From Pseudomonadota bacterium (lineage in GTDB: Bacteria; Pseudomonadota; Alphaproteobacteria; Rhizobiales; Hyphomicrobiaceae), in the NCBI GenBank assembly GCA_018242255.1, contig JAFECH010000350.1:56215-120214 (forward strand): DNA of 64,000 nt, read 5' to 3'. The notes beneath the pieces were generated by a model. The model was given only the letters and a program-made list of their open reading frames with translations, did not search any database and was not told the origin of the DNA. Shown here in pieces: positions 43,972-60,325 of the stretch (positions within the stretch are counted from its first letter, which is position 1; each line of letters begins with the position of its first letter). The position numbers and the translations under genes were made by a program.

Positions 43972-44328
43972 CTATTTCTGCGTCTTGAGATATTCGATGA
44001 CATTGGCTCGATCGTTGGCATCCTTGAGGCCGGCGAACATCATCTTGGTGCCGGGAATCTTCTTCTTTGGTCCTTCAAGCCACTCGTTGAGATTGGCTTC
44101 GTCCCACGTGATCCCGGAATTCTTTACTGCCGCGGAGTAGTTGTAATTCGGCGCCGTTCCAGCCTTCCGGCCAACCACTCCAACGAGATTGGGGCCAACA
44201 GCGTTCTTACCGAGCTGATGGCAGATCTGACATTTGTGGAATACGACCGCGCCAGCTTCGGCGCTGGCGGCCATGCCTACCGTCGGGTTCAAGGCAATGA
44301 TAACAGCAGCCAATACCCATTCGCGCAT
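43972..44328 (-). CDS. cycA: Soluble cytochrome c2
   Basis: A 118-residue periplasmic class I cytochrome c. The signal peptide ends at MAASAEA, the heme site is CQICH, and the axial Met is in PGTKMMFAG; the C-terminal helix is ANVIEYLKTQK. With no PufC encoded, this protein probably reduces the photo-oxidised reaction centre directly. It lies 60 bases downstream of hemA at the end of the long minus-strand operon. Other roles in respiration are possible. Confidence 0.9.
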   Translation of the reverse strand: MREWVLAAVIIALNPTVGMAASAEAGAVVFHKCQICHQLGKNAVGPNLVGVVGRKAGTAPNYNYSAAVKNSGITWDEANLNEWLEGPKKKIPGTKMMFAGLKDANDRANVIEYLKTQK

Positions 44329-44388
44329 TTCATTTCTCCGTTTTTGTTATGGGTTGCTCGAATAAAAATCCGTGGTTGAGGCGCTGTG

Positions 44389-45621
44389 CTATTCAGCGGC
44401 GAGGCGAACGTATTTGCCGTTCGCGATCGGGCATGCCGTCCATAACGCTTGTAGAGCGTTTAAGAGGCGTGCCATCTGCTCGTCGGTATGCACAGGAGAA
44501 GGTGTAAGCCGCATTCGCTCCGTACCCTTAGGCACGGTCGGGTAGTTGATCGGCTGCACGTAAATGCCGTGCTCAATGAGAAGCGTATCCGTTATGGATT
44601 TGCAGTGGACTGGATCTCCGACCATCACCGGAACGATGTGGCTCGGGTTGTCCATCACCGGAAGTCTCGATTCTTTAAGAAGGCGCTTGAGCGTTGCTGC
44701 GCGCTCCTGATGAGCCGTGCGTTCAGCCGTACTCGCCTTTAGATGCCGAATACTCGCGACCGCGCCGGCTGCGATGGCTGGAGCAAGAGAGGTTGTGAAA
44801 ATAAATCCGGGCGCGAACGATCGGATTGCGTCACAGCAGGCGCGTGTCGACGCAATGTAGCCGCCCATAACGCCAAATCCCTTGGCGAGCGTCCCATTGA
44901 TGATATTGATGCGATCCATAACCCCATCGCGCTCAGCGATGCCGCCGCCCCGCGGTCCGTAAAGGCCCACTGCGTGGACTTCGTCGAGATAGGTCATGGC
45001 GTTGTAGCGTTCGGCGAGATCGCAAATTTCAGCCACTTGAGAGATATGGCCGTCCATCGAGTAGACGCTTTCGAAGGCAATCAGCTTCGGCGTGTTCTTT
45101 GGATATCTTTTCAGCTTGGATTCCAGGTCTGAGAGATCGTTGTGGAGGAAGATGTGCTTCTCGCCTTGGCCGTGGCGAATTCCTTCGATCATAGACGCGT
45201 GGTTGTTCTCATCTGAGAAGATCACGAGGCCTGGAACCAGTTTTGCCAGGGTAGAGAGAGTGGAATCGTTGGCGATGTAGGCTGACGTGAAGACGAGCGC
45301 AGCTTCCTTCCGATGTAAGTCGGCAAGCTCATGCTCAAGCTCGACATGGTAGTGGGTCGTGCCGGCGATGTTGCGGGTTCCACCTGATCCCGCACCTACC
45401 GTGTCCAGTGCGGCATGCATGGCCGCTAAAACGACCGGGTGCTGGCTCATGCCAAGATAATCGTTGGAGCACCAGACAGTAACCTCACGGTTCTCACCGC
45501 AATTCCAATGCTCGGCGAGTGGGTATGCGCCGCGCCGCCGCTTGAGATCTGCAAAGATGCGGTATCGTCCCTCACACTGGAGCACGTCGAGGTGCTTTTG
45601 AAATATGCGTTGATATTGCAT
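44389..45621 (-). CDS. hemA: 5-aminolevulinate synthase
   Basis: A 410-residue PLP enzyme condensing glycine and succinyl-CoA to ALA, the first tetrapyrrole precursor (Shemin route). Marks are [35 protein letters not shown], the [15 protein letters not shown] region and the PLP lysine in [19 protein letters not shown] 45621 has GGGAGGACAAA upstream; the frame extends to 45663 inside puhE. Its place in the puh operon ties ALA supply to photosynthesis. Confidence 0.96.
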   Translation of the reverse strand: MQYQRIFQKHLDVLQCEGRYRIFADLKRRRGAYPLAEHWNCGENREVTVWCSNDYLGMSQHPVVLAAMHAALDTVGAGSGGTRNIAGTTHYHVELEHELADLHRKEAALVFTSAYIANDSTLSTLAKLVPGLVIFSDENNHASMIEGIRHGQGEKHIFLHNDLSDLESKLKRYPKNTPKLIAFESVYSMDGHISQVAEICDLAERYNAMTYLDEVHAVGLYGPRGGGIAERDGVMDRINIINGTLAKGFGVMGGYIASTRACCDAIRSFAPGFIFTTSLAPAIAAGAVASIRHLKASTAERTAHQERAATLKRLLKESRLPVMDNPSHIVPVMVGDPVHCKSITDTLLIEHGIYVQPINYPTVPKGTERMRLTPSPVHTDEQMARLLNALQALWTACPIANGKYVRLAAE

Positions 45622-45659
45622 TTTGTCCTCCCGAACGTGTTTCGTCGGCTTATCGAATG

Positions 45660-46505
45660 TCAAGCGCGTCTTGCTAGTTGGCTCAGGTGATCGTCGCAGG
45701 GCAGAGATGGCACTCCCGCCAATTCGGCTGAAGTAATGCGGGCGTCCTCACGCGTGTCGGTCGATTTCCAATCCCAAATGGCTGCGACGCGTAAAGGCAG
45801 CACCAAAAACCAGTGCTCGACGACAGCGAGAAAAATCAGGGTCGCGACCAGACACCAGCCCGTTGCGGTGAATGAGGAGGCGTCCGGCGCAAGCGCGTGG
45901 TCTACGCACAGCCAGGTCAGGACCGTGGACGCGGTGACCGAAAACGGGAATAGAAGATTCATCGGCCGATTCCGGAAGTAACTTTTTAGATACGCCAGAT
46001 GCGGCGGAAGAAATTCTTCGGTGAGATTGGGAACCCCGAGATAGACGTTGAGCTTCGCGCTCAGACGCGCCAGCCAGAGAACGATGAAAGTCAGAGTTCC
46101 GAATTGATTGGGTTGGCCCCACGTCAGTGCGACGATGCCTAGTGCGGTCGCGAGGATTGCGACCTCGTGATAAATTACTGTTTGGGTTGCGTTGAGGAAG
46201 CGCTGGCCTTCACTGCCGTTCTTTGGGCAAGGGGTGACGCGCGTTCCCGTCACATAGCCGGTCAGGAAGCTCATCTCGTGCCACGCCCAGACCACGAGCG
46301 CGCAACTGAAGCCGCAGAACGCTGAGGCGACATTCGTGTCGTCGCTCGTCACCCAAAGACCAAAGAGGCCGAAGCCCGCAGCTGCGGTCGCCGTCAGCAT
46401 GCTGACGCCAAACGTCTGCGGCGGCATTCTCAGCAAATACAGAACTGCGCCGGTGCTGAACCACCAGATGAAAATCGCGAACATAATTGCGATGGCGTAG
46501 TCCAA
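45660..46505 (-). CDS. puhE: Photosynthetic complex assembly protein PuhE
   Basis: A 281-residue membrane protein with about seven helices, of the family (DUF3623) found only in PGCs. Marks are [44 protein letters not shown] and [17 protein letters not shown]. It affects reaction centre-LH1 assembly in Rhodobacter; the mechanism is not known. It lies between acsF and hemA. Confidence 0.93.
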   Translation of the reverse strand: MDYAIAIMFAIFIWWFSTGAVLYLLRMPPQTFGVSMLTATAAAGFGLFGLWVTSDDTNVASAFCGFSCALVVWAWHEMSFLTGYVTGTRVTPCPKNGSEGQRFLNATQTVIYHEVAILATALGIVALTWGQPNQFGTLTFIVLWLARLSAKLNVYLGVPNLTEEFLPPHLAYLKSYFRNRPMNLLFPFSVTASTVLTWLCVDHALAPDASSFTATGWCLVATLIFLAVVEHWFLVLPLRVAAIWDWKSTDTREDARITSAELAGVPSLPCDDHLSQLARRA

Positions 46506-46520
46506 TTTCCTAACTCCGAA

Positions 46521-47585
46521 TTACCAGGCTGGCGCCATGCGACTCGATTCTGGAATCGCATTTTCGGCGGGCCTCAGCAGGAAGAGTTTGCCGAACGTAA
46601 GCGCTGCGCGGGCGCCGAGAGCGGTGCGCTTCAACTTGCCGACGATGCCGCCTCGCTTCTGCGCTTCGGACAACTTGTCGTTGATTAGGCGAAGTTGCTC
46701 GAGGCCCTGGCGGAACCGCGGGTTTTCGATATCGAGCACTACAGGAAAGATCTGCCGCGAAATGTCATTCGTGATGCGGAAGACCCGATAGTCGTAATCC
46801 GTCGGATCAATGCCGATCGCCTTATGGAACTCTGGGCGGGCGTGATCACGCACGTACATCGTGGCGTAAACAGCGAGCAGGAAAAAGCGAACCCAATATT
46901 TGTTTATGCCGGTCAGGAATTGTGGATTGGCGCGCATCAGCAACGCGAATGCTTCACCGTGACGGAACTCATCATTGCACCACTGCTCGAACCACTTGAA
47001 GATGGGGTGAAACCGGCGATCAGGATTGCGTTCGAGATGGCGATAGATCGTTATGTAACGGGCGTAACCGATCTTCTCCGAAAGATAGGTCGCGTAGAAA
47101 ATGAACTTAGGGCGAAAGAACGTGTACTTCTTCGCTTTCGTGAGAAACCCCAGATCGATGCCGATGCCAAAGTCACGCAGCGCGTCGTTGATGAAACCGG
47201 CGTGCCGCGCTTCATCTCTGCTCATGAAACGGAAAAGCTCGACGATGTCAGGGTTCTTTCCGCGCTTTTTCATCTCGGCATAGAGCACGCAGCCAGAGAA
47301 CTCGGCAGTTAGAGAACTGATGAGAAAATCGAGGAACTCTTTGCGCAGACCTTCAGGCAAGCTCTCCAGCTCAATTTTCGTCCACTCAGCGTTGCGGCGA
47401 AAATGTCCTTTGTTCGGATCGGCGCGCATTTCAGCAAGCAGCTGATCCCATTCGCCGCGGACGCTGTCGACGCTCATGGCGTCAAGTTCGTTGAAATCGG
47501 TCGTATAGAAACGCGGTGCCAGCAGGGTGTCGCGTTGGGCTGCGAGGGTCGAGCTGTTTGGCCGACCAATGGTTTCAATGGTCAT
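46521..47585 (-). CDS. acsF: Mg-protoporphyrin IX monomethyl ester oxidative cyclase, aerobic type
   Basis: A 354-residue diiron enzyme that closes ring E using O2. Iron ligands lie in [32 protein letters not shown] and [20 protein letters not shown] 47585 has GGGAG nine bases upstream; the longer frame to 47657 is not needed. The O2-independent BchE is not in this window, so cyclisation here is oxygen dependent unless BchE is elsewhere. Confidence 0.96.
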   Translation of the reverse strand: MTIETIGRPNSSTLAAQRDTLLAPRFYTTDFNELDAMSVDSVRGEWDQLLAEMRADPNKGHFRRNAEWTKIELESLPEGLRKEFLDFLISSLTAEFSGCVLYAEMKKRGKNPDIVELFRFMSRDEARHAGFINDALRDFGIGIDLGFLTKAKKYTFFRPKFIFYATYLSEKIGYARYITIYRHLERNPDRRFHPIFKWFEQWCNDEFRHGEAFALLMRANPQFLTGINKYWVRFFLLAVYATMYVRDHARPEFHKAIGIDPTDYDYRVFRITNDISRQIFPVVLDIENPRFRQGLEQLRLINDKLSEAQKRGGIVGKLKRTALGARAALTFGKLFLLRPAENAIPESSRMAPAW

Positions 47586-47887
47586 AACTTGCTCCCTGAT
47601 GAGAAGCTTACTTCGTAGAGTTCGGTGAGTTCGAGGCGAGCCAGTATCCTTGTCCATGCGCGGTCGAGGCGGTTGGCCCGCGTTACAGTTGCAAATCGGC
47701 GGAGCGTTACTTTTTGCCCGTACGGCACCCGGACCGGGTCGCCATGGACGAGAACTTGATCGCCGGCGTTCATCTCAAGATCGCCGTCCAGGTCGACGTG
47801 GGCATGCAAGCTTTCGAATGTGTTTTCGATTTCGATCGTGCAGGGAACGTTGATCGTTTCACGGCCCGTTAGGATCTCTTTGATCAT
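47582..47887 (-). CDS. Unnamed PGC protein between puhC and acsF (101 aa)
   Basis: A soluble protein ([35 protein letters not shown]...[19 protein letters not shown]) that looks all-beta, with a C-terminal helix ([18 protein letters not shown]). It overlaps puhC and acsF by four bases each, so it is made with both. Homologues hold the same place in other PGCs, as I recall, but no function is established; an assembly or cyclase-accessory role is inference. Confidence 0.85.
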   Translation of the reverse strand: MIKEILTGRETINVPCTIEIENTFESLHAHVDLDGDLEMNAGDQVLVHGDPVRVPYGQKVTLRRFATVTRANRLDRAWTRILARLELTELYEVSFSSGSKL

Positions 47888-48345
47888 GGCGCTTTGCTCC
47901 CGAGCGGAAGAAATTTCGCGAAAGCCTCTTCGTTGCTGGCTCCGAAGCCAACGAGTTCAATCTTCTGGCCTGTGGTGGGGTCGGCGATCGTCAGCCGGCC
48001 GTTCTCCCAGCGAGTCAGTGTGAAAGGCGTCGTTTTTGCGCCACCCGCAGCGAGGCGCTCGCGCGCGAGAGTGCGCATCACAGCTCTGACGAAGCCGTCA
48101 TTGCCGGGAACAATTTCTCCGATCTGTTGGCCGCTGGCTGCGTCTTTCACGAGGACGGCGCCGCCCGCTGCGTCTTCAAACTTGAGATCGCGGGTGGCAG
48201 CCGGATGCGTGTAGTCGAGGTGAGTGGTCCCCACGCCGGATATTCGCGCGCCTAACGCGACCACCAGTACGCTAAAGACAAGAGCAATTGCGAATATGAG
48301 TGGACTCGCCGGAAGAGGTGAAGTCTGGGTCGTAGCATTTGACAC
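47884..48345 (-). CDS. puhC: Photosynthetic complex assembly protein PuhC
   Basis: A 153-residue membrane-anchored periplasmic protein. One N-terminal helix (PLIFAIALVFSVLVVALGARI) is followed by RDLKFEDAAGGAVLVKDAASGQQI and GNDGFVRAVMRTLARERL, both family marks. It is known to assist reorganisation of the RC-LH1 core during assembly. It lies between puhB and the unnamed gene. Confidence 0.93.
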   Translation of the reverse strand: MSNATTQTSPLPASPLIFAIALVFSVLVVALGARISGVGTTHLDYTHPAATRDLKFEDAAGGAVLVKDAASGQQIGEIVPGNDGFVRAVMRTLARERLAAGGAKTTPFTLTRWENGRLTIADPTTGQKIELVGFGASNEEAFAKFLPLGSKAP

Positions 48346-48357
48346 GACACGCCTCCG

Positions 48358-49041
48358 TTACGCCGCTACCGTGTGGTCGCTCGATGCGACCGACTTTGAT
48401 TTTGTTTTCGCTATGGCCGAACGAGGGATCCGAATTCGCATTTCCGCGGGTGCCGTAGAGGCGGCGTTGAGCGAAGAAATCAATAGTTGCGCGACATCAG
48501 CGGCGTTTCGTATGCACCGTAACATCGGTTCCGGCTTGGAGGTTCGCCAAGGCCGGACGTGGGGCCACAGCACGACCATGGACTGCCGTCTTTCGCTCAC
48601 AACGGCGATCGGTATGTCGCCTGTGCCGTCCCGATAAACTTTGAGGTCTGCCGATGCGATGGCTTTGAGCGGAACGTTCATCGTCATGGGAAGTGCAACT
48701 CCAAACCGCAAAACGATCCTGCGGTTTGTCAACGTATAAAGTGTGCTGCGAGTGACCAGGTGCGCGTAGAACGCCAACGCGGCCAGCGCCGTGAAGGACA
48801 GAGCTGTCAGCTTAAGCGCGAAGATCACTATGTCGGTTGGGACTTGTTGGCCGTTGGCGATCACCGACGTCGTTCCCCACACAACAATTATAGCCAAATA
48901 GATAGCGACCGCGCGAATGTGCAGCGCTCGTTTGGCTATTCCCCACCAAGACGGCGCGCCTTGCCATAGGATTCGTTCTCCGCTTGGCAAACGTTCAGGA
49001 AGGCCTGGAATAGGTTCGTTCTCGTACTCTCTCACAGCCAT
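48358..49041 (-). CDS. puhB: Photosynthetic complex assembly protein PuhB
   Basis: A 227-residue membrane protein with a PH-like domain. Marks are ENEPIPGLPERLPSGERILWQGAPSW split over residues 5-31, two to three helices, and STLYTLTNRRIVLRFGVALP. It helps reaction centre assembly in Rhodobacter. ATG 49041 overlaps the puhA stop by 10 bases; the frame is open further up but would lie inside puhA. Confidence 0.93.
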   Translation of the reverse strand: MAVREYENEPIPGLPERLPSGERILWQGAPSWWGIAKRALHIRAVAIYLAIIVVWGTTSVIANGQQVPTDIVIFALKLTALSFTALAALAFYAHLVTRSTLYTLTNRRIVLRFGVALPMTMNVPLKAIASADLKVYRDGTGDIPIAVVSERRQSMVVLWPHVRPWRTSKPEPMLRCIRNAADVAQLLISSLNAASTAPAEMRIRIPRSAIAKTKSKSVASSDHTVAA

Positions 49042-49871
49042 GCCTCCCGACGACGGGGCGTCGCGTAGAGAAGACCGCCGCCATAATAGGCGCATATCCT
49101 GTCTTCTTCGCGGAGCGTGACTCTGTCGGGATCGCGAGTCGTTGGGGCGTTTGCGACTTGCGATGAAAGTACGGCCTTCACGGTCACGGTGCCGGTGCTG
49201 CCGTCGATCCGCGCAAAGGTTATCGGCAAGAGAACGTTCCTGCTGCTACCTTTGGGTTGGACTTCGAGGTAGCGAATGATCACCTCGGACACATCGATCC
49301 AGACATCAGAAACGATGCCGCCGACAAGGCCGTCAGCTCCGACGACTTCCATCCCGCGAGGATCGGGATCGTTGGCATCAATTGTAAAATGTTTGTATTC
49401 GCCCGATGGCGACGGCGGCGAACCTTCTGCCCCTTGCGGCACATGGGTGACGAGTTTTTCGCCGCTCGCTAAGCGAAGAGGTACGATTTTAGGAACACCA
49501 TCGAGTGTGAGATCGGGTGTATCTGCGCGCAGTGCATAAGCGCCTGGGCCGGCGCCGGAGGTCATTGCGTCTCCGATGGGCTCAAGCGGTGCGCCAGGCC
49601 AGCCAGCGATCGGTTCGGCGCGAATTTCAGGCTCGGTGCGATCCGCGCGCGGTGCGAATGCGAAACCTCCGTGGGGAAGTACGAATTTTTTCGGCTTCGG
49701 TATGGGAGGGAAATTGAGGTATGGCGCGGTTTCCTGACGCTCGAATTCGAGTGGATATCCTTCGCGCTTGTCCTCGCGGCGAAGCCAATAGACGAGATAC
49801 GCGAAGAACGCCCAGAACGCATAAAGCACGATCTGCGCCACATCGATGGTCTGAGTAATCTGGCCCTTCAT
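49032..49871 (-). CDS. puhA: Photosynthetic reaction centre H subunit
   Basis: A 279-residue subunit with one membrane helix (IVLYAFWAFFAYLVYWLRRED) and a cytoplasmic domain that caps the quinone sites. Marks are REGYPLEFE, NFPPIPKPKKFVLPHGG and VVGADGLVGGIVSDVWIDVSE. ATG 49871 has AGGAGG five bases upstream; a GTG just before it is also in frame. Confidence 0.96.
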   Translation of the reverse strand: MKGQITQTIDVAQIVLYAFWAFFAYLVYWLRREDKREGYPLEFERQETAPYLNFPPIPKPKKFVLPHGGFAFAPRADRTEPEIRAEPIAGWPGAPLEPIGDAMTSGAGPGAYALRADTPDLTLDGVPKIVPLRLASGEKLVTHVPQGAEGSPPSPSGEYKHFTIDANDPDPRGMEVVGADGLVGGIVSDVWIDVSEVIIRYLEVQPKGSSRNVLLPITFARIDGSTGTVTVKAVLSSQVANAPTTRDPDRVTLREEDRICAYYGGGLLYATPRRREAWL

Positions 49872-49893
49872 CACAACCTCCTGGAGGCAAAAT

Positions 49894-51327
49894 CTAGCCA
49901 GGGAATTCGGCTAGACCGAAACGCGATTCAGCGCGCGACCGAGATCCCAGCGACGGGCGAACGAGCGGTCCGACGACGGCCAAGGTCACGAAAAGCAGCA
50001 TGATTTCGATGTAGTAGACGATGCCGTAACCGACGCCCGGACCGGTCAAAGCCGGTCCTAAGACGCCGTGAGCAGCGAGGTTGCCAGCGGCATCGCGAAG
50101 AGCGCCGCCGAGCGCAACGCCGAGACCCGCGGAGGACGCTTGTACCGCGCCCCAAGTTCCGAGCGCCAAACCGCTTGAACCGTTTTCGGCGAGCGCCATA
50201 GCACCGGTGAGCGTACCAACCGCAAAAAGTCCGCCACCTAAGCCGATCAGTGCAGACCCTATCCGATATAGGCTGGGTGAATCGAAGGGATCTGAAAAAA
50301 TGACCACCGAAAATGCCACGACACCTACGAGCGCGCCGTAGCCTGCGAGGCGATAGGGGTCCATCCCATTTTTCAGGACGCGAGCCGCGATCGCAAAGGC
50401 GCAGAGTGTGCCGCCGGCAAGAATACCAGTGAGCGCCGTCGTTGCACTTACGGAGAGATGCAAGACTTCTCCGCCATATGGCTCAAGCAAAATATCTTGC
50501 ATGCTAAAGCCAATCGTTCCCAAGCCCACTGCGAGCAAGATGCGACTTGATCGTCCGCCCTGCCGGAACGCTCGCCAGGAGTCCTGGAAGGAAGGCTTTT
50601 CAACTTCGGGGTTGGTTCGCGACGGATCTCGAACTTCCTGTTTCCAAAGCGCGATGATGTTAAGCACCATCGTCAGCAATGCGGTTCCCTGGATGATTTG
50701 AATGAGGCGGATCTCGCTGAATTGCGCGAGCAGACGCCCGAACAGGACAGCACTCGCGACCATGCCGAGGAGCAACATGACGTAGAGGAACGCAACGACG
50801 CGCGGCCGCGATGCTTCCGGTGCCAAGTCCGTCGCCAGAGCGAGCCCTGCCGTTTGAGTGGTGTGAAGACCTGCGCCAACCAACAAAAAGGCTAGACCAG
50901 AAGCTGCATAGCCCGCCCATGCCGGGCCATTTGAATCCCCAGATAAGAGGATAAGCGCGAAAGGCATGATCGCTAAGCCGCCGAATTGAACGAGGCTTCC
51001 GAACCAGATGTAAGGAACGCGGCGCCAACCGAGGACCGAGCGATGGTTATCGGAACGAAATCCTATCAGAGCGCGGAACGGAGCGAACAAGAGGGGGAGA
51101 GATATCATAAAGGCGACGAGCCAGCTCGGCACGCCTAGCTCGATGATCATGACGCGGTTCAGAGTTCCGTTCAGAAGAACCAGCGCCATTCCAACAGAGA
51201 CTTGAAACAGCGACAGGCGCAGCAGTCGCGAGAGCGGTAGATCTGCAGAGGCGGCGTCGGCGAACGGAAGTAGCCGAGGACTCAACAGAATCCATTTCCG
51301 AGCCAGTTTGTCATTCAGGGTGCTCAT
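49894..51327 (-). CDS. lhaA: LH1 assembly protein LhaA (PucC/BCD family)
   Basis: A 477-residue, 12-helix MFS-type protein thought to deliver bacteriochlorophyll to LH1. Marks are SLFQVSVGMALVLLNGTLNRVMIIE, FAPFRALIGFRSDNHRSVLGWRRVPYIW and GAGLHTTQTAGLALATDLAP. It lies between bchM (ATGA overlap) and puhA, the fixed lhaA place. A second family member begins at 63705. Confidence 0.95.
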   Translation of the reverse strand: MSTLNDKLARKWILLSPRLLPFADAASADLPLSRLLRLSLFQVSVGMALVLLNGTLNRVMIIELGVPSWLVAFMISLPLLFAPFRALIGFRSDNHRSVLGWRRVPYIWFGSLVQFGGLAIMPFALILLSGDSNGPAWAGYAASGLAFLLVGAGLHTTQTAGLALATDLAPEASRPRVVAFLYVMLLLGMVASAVLFGRLLAQFSEIRLIQIIQGTALLTMVLNIIALWKQEVRDPSRTNPEVEKPSFQDSWRAFRQGGRSSRILLAVGLGTIGFSMQDILLEPYGGEVLHLSVSATTALTGILAGGTLCAFAIAARVLKNGMDPYRLAGYGALVGVVAFSVVIFSDPFDSPSLYRIGSALIGLGGGLFAVGTLTGAMALAENGSSGLALGTWGAVQASSAGLGVALGGALRDAAGNLAAHGVLGPALTGPGVGYGIVYYIEIMLLFVTLAVVGPLVRPSLGSRSRAESRFGLAEFPG

Positions 51328-52024
51328 TCCGGCACGAGCTCCACAGCCTGAGATTTGTAGAAACCGCTCGCAATCCGCTTGGTACGAGAGGGATACCAGG
51401 AGGATAGCTTTGGTTCCGACTCGAGAAGTTCTTCGAATCTTGGGGCGCTGATCGGCTCGATTGCTGGCGCGCGGTCCGAACGCGGAAACGCGCGACCGAT
51501 TGCGTGCATTACGGCAAGCGCGGGCGTTTTCGGCGCATAGGTGAAAAGCAGTGCGTGCCTCGTTTTCGCAGCCATTTGAGAGACTGCTGCCACCATGTCG
51601 GGCGCCGAATAATGAATGAGTGAATCCATGGCGACGACGTAGTCAAATTCGCCCAGATCCGGTTGCAACATATCGCCAATGACGAACTCGACGTGGCCGG
51701 CCCCAAACATCCGTGGCGTCCGCTGGCGTGCCATCTCGATGAGGGAATGCGAAAGATCGGTGGCCACGACGTCGGCGCCTCTCGCGGCCGCCTCATTTGC
51801 GAGAGCTCCTGTTCCGCAGCCAGCATCAAGGACACGAAGGCCGCGAAGATCGTCCGGCATCCAACCGAGCAGCGTTGCCCGCATCTCTGCGCGGCCAGCT
51901 CGCACAGTCTCGCGTATGCGGCCGAGAGGTGCATCTGAAGTCAGGCGCTTCCACGCATCAACGGCGGTATCGTTGAAATAGTTTTGAATTTGATTGCGGC
52001 GTCGAATGTATGAATGCGTTTCCA

Positions 52025-52025
<1 letters not shown>
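51324..52025 (-). CDS. bchM: Mg-protoporphyrin IX O-methyltransferase
   Basis: A 233-residue SAM-dependent enzyme making Mg-protoporphyrin monomethyl ester. YFNDTAVDAWKRLTSDAPLG is the typical N-terminus. The SAM site is VLDAGCGTGALANEAAARGA, followed by VVAMDSLIHYSAPDM. Its ATG is interleaved with the bchL stop (TGATG). Confidence 0.95.
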
Positions 52026-56662
<4,637 letters not shown>

Positions 56663-56688
<26 letters not shown>

Positions 56689-58237
56689 CGTAGAGCGTCT
56701 CTAATGTTACCGTCGACACGCCGCGCTCGGCGGCAAAGCGTTCCGTATTTCGTCGTGCTTTGCCGCGAACGAAGAAGGGTATTTTCTTAAGTTCGCTTTC
56801 CGCTTCAGACGCCCAGGAGATGAGCGTCGCTGCGTTTGGAGCGTCGTTAGCGCTGTTGGCTGCGAAGGGATCAGCAGCACTTATCGGAGCGGTCGGACCA
56901 AGGTGAGACGGCGCTGCCGAATCGTTGAATTCAAAGTCTTCGCGGAACATCGCAAGTAGGTGCTCTTCAAGACCCATCATCAATGGATGAACCCAGCTGT
57001 CGAAGATTACGTTGGCGCCTTCAAACCCCATTTGCGGCGAGTAGCGCGCGGGGAAGTCCTGAACGTGCACCGGCGCGGATATCACCGCGCTGGGAACGCC
57101 AAGGCGCTTGGCAATGTGGCGTTCCATTTGTGTGCCGAGCACAAGTTCGGGCTGGAGCTCATGGAGTTTGGCTTCGACGTCGAGATAGTCGTCAGTGATT
57201 AAAGCTTCGATGTCGTATGCTTTCGCGGCATCCCGGACATCGCGCGCGAATTCACGGCTGTATGTTCCGAGTCCGACAACGGTGAAACCCAACTCTTCCT
57301 TACAGATACGCGCGGCTGCGATTGCATGCGTTGCGTCGCCAAAGATGAAGACGCGCTTTCCGGTCAAATAATTTGAATCTACCGAACGCGAATACCACGG
57401 CAGGCGGCAGCTTTCCGACGCGAGGAGCGCACTGGCGTCGATTTTTGCGATTTCCGCAACCTGGATGATGAATTCTCGGGTCGCGGAAACGCCTATCGGA
57501 ATCGTCTTGATGCAAGGTTGTCGGAAGGTTTTTTCGAGCCATTGTGCGGCCGGCCCCGCGATCTCGGGATAGAGCGCAATATTGAAATCGGCTTCGCCGA
57601 GCCTAGAGAGATCATCACTCGTTGCACCCATTGGCGCAACGCAATGAACGTCGACGCCGAGACGATCGAGTAATCCAGTGATCTCGATGACGTCATCTCG
57701 GTGGCGGAAGCCGAGTGCCGTCGGTCCGAGAAGATTGCAGCAGGGTCGCGCGTCTTCATTGCGCTCCGGGCGTATCCAATTTGCCGGCGGCGCATGCGGA
57801 CCGGTGCACGCGCGCACGAGACGATAGAAAGTTTCTGCCGCCCCCCAGTTTTCCTTCTTCTGGTAGGCCGGCAGTTCGAGCGGAACGACGGGGACCGGCA
57901 AATCGAGCGCCAACGCCAGACCACCTGGGTCGTCCTGCAGCAGCTCGGCCGTGCAAGATGCGCCGACTAGAACGATGTCTGGCTTGAAGCGCTCGTATGC
58001 ATCGCGGACCGCGGTCTTGAAGAGATGAGCCGTGTCGCTACCAAGATCGCGGGCTTGGAAGGTCGTGTAGGTCACTGGGGGGCGTTGATTGCGCCGCTCG
58101 ATCATCGTGAACAGCAAATCGGCGTATGTGTCGCCCTGCGGGGCGTGAAGAATGTAGTGTGCGCCCCGCATGGCGGTCGCAATGCGCATGGCGCCGACGT
58201 GCGGCGGGCCTTCGTATGTCCAGAGGGTCAGCTGCAT
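56663..58237 (-). CDS. bchB: Dark-operative protochlorophyllide reductase subunit B
   Basis: A 524-residue NifK-like subunit; with BchN it reduces protochlorophyllide ring D without light. [20 protein letters not shown] is the family N-terminus; the cluster region includes [18 protein letters not shown]. The C-terminal part ([20 protein letters not shown]) is the small domain shared with light-independent reductases. It starts 3 bases after the bchN stop. Confidence 0.96.
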
Positions 58238-58240
58238 CGG

Positions 58241-60045
<1,805 letters not shown>

Positions 60046-60121
60046 CGGGCTCTTCCTCCCGTATCGATGTCGCCGATCAGATCGTCGATCTACGGAGGAG
60101 GGTATGGTTTCAAAAAAAGAG

Positions 60122-60155
60122 TGTCAACTAAATTAGACGTAAAAAATACTTTACA
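60122..60155. promoter_or_regulatory. Two abutting PpsR-like operators between bchF and aerR
   Basis: TGTCAACTAAATTAGACG (60122-60139) and, on the other strand, TGTAAAGTATTTTTTACG (60155-60138). Each has one mismatch (ACG for ACA), and they share two bases. The first covers the -35 TTGACA of bchF on the minus strand. An overlapping pair differs from the 8-base spacing at bchC. Confidence 0.6.
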
Positions 60156-60325
60156 TTTTTTCCTGACTGGTTTTGATTGTCAGACTTTCCTTGCGACAAT
60201 ATCGTCCAGTATGATTTACTGTCGCAGGGCCGCCCGACATTAGCAAGCAATCGCATCGGGTGACGGCAATAAAAAACGTAACCGGCGCATACGCTTTCGG
60301 CAGCGCGTCGGCGGGAGGGAAGCCA

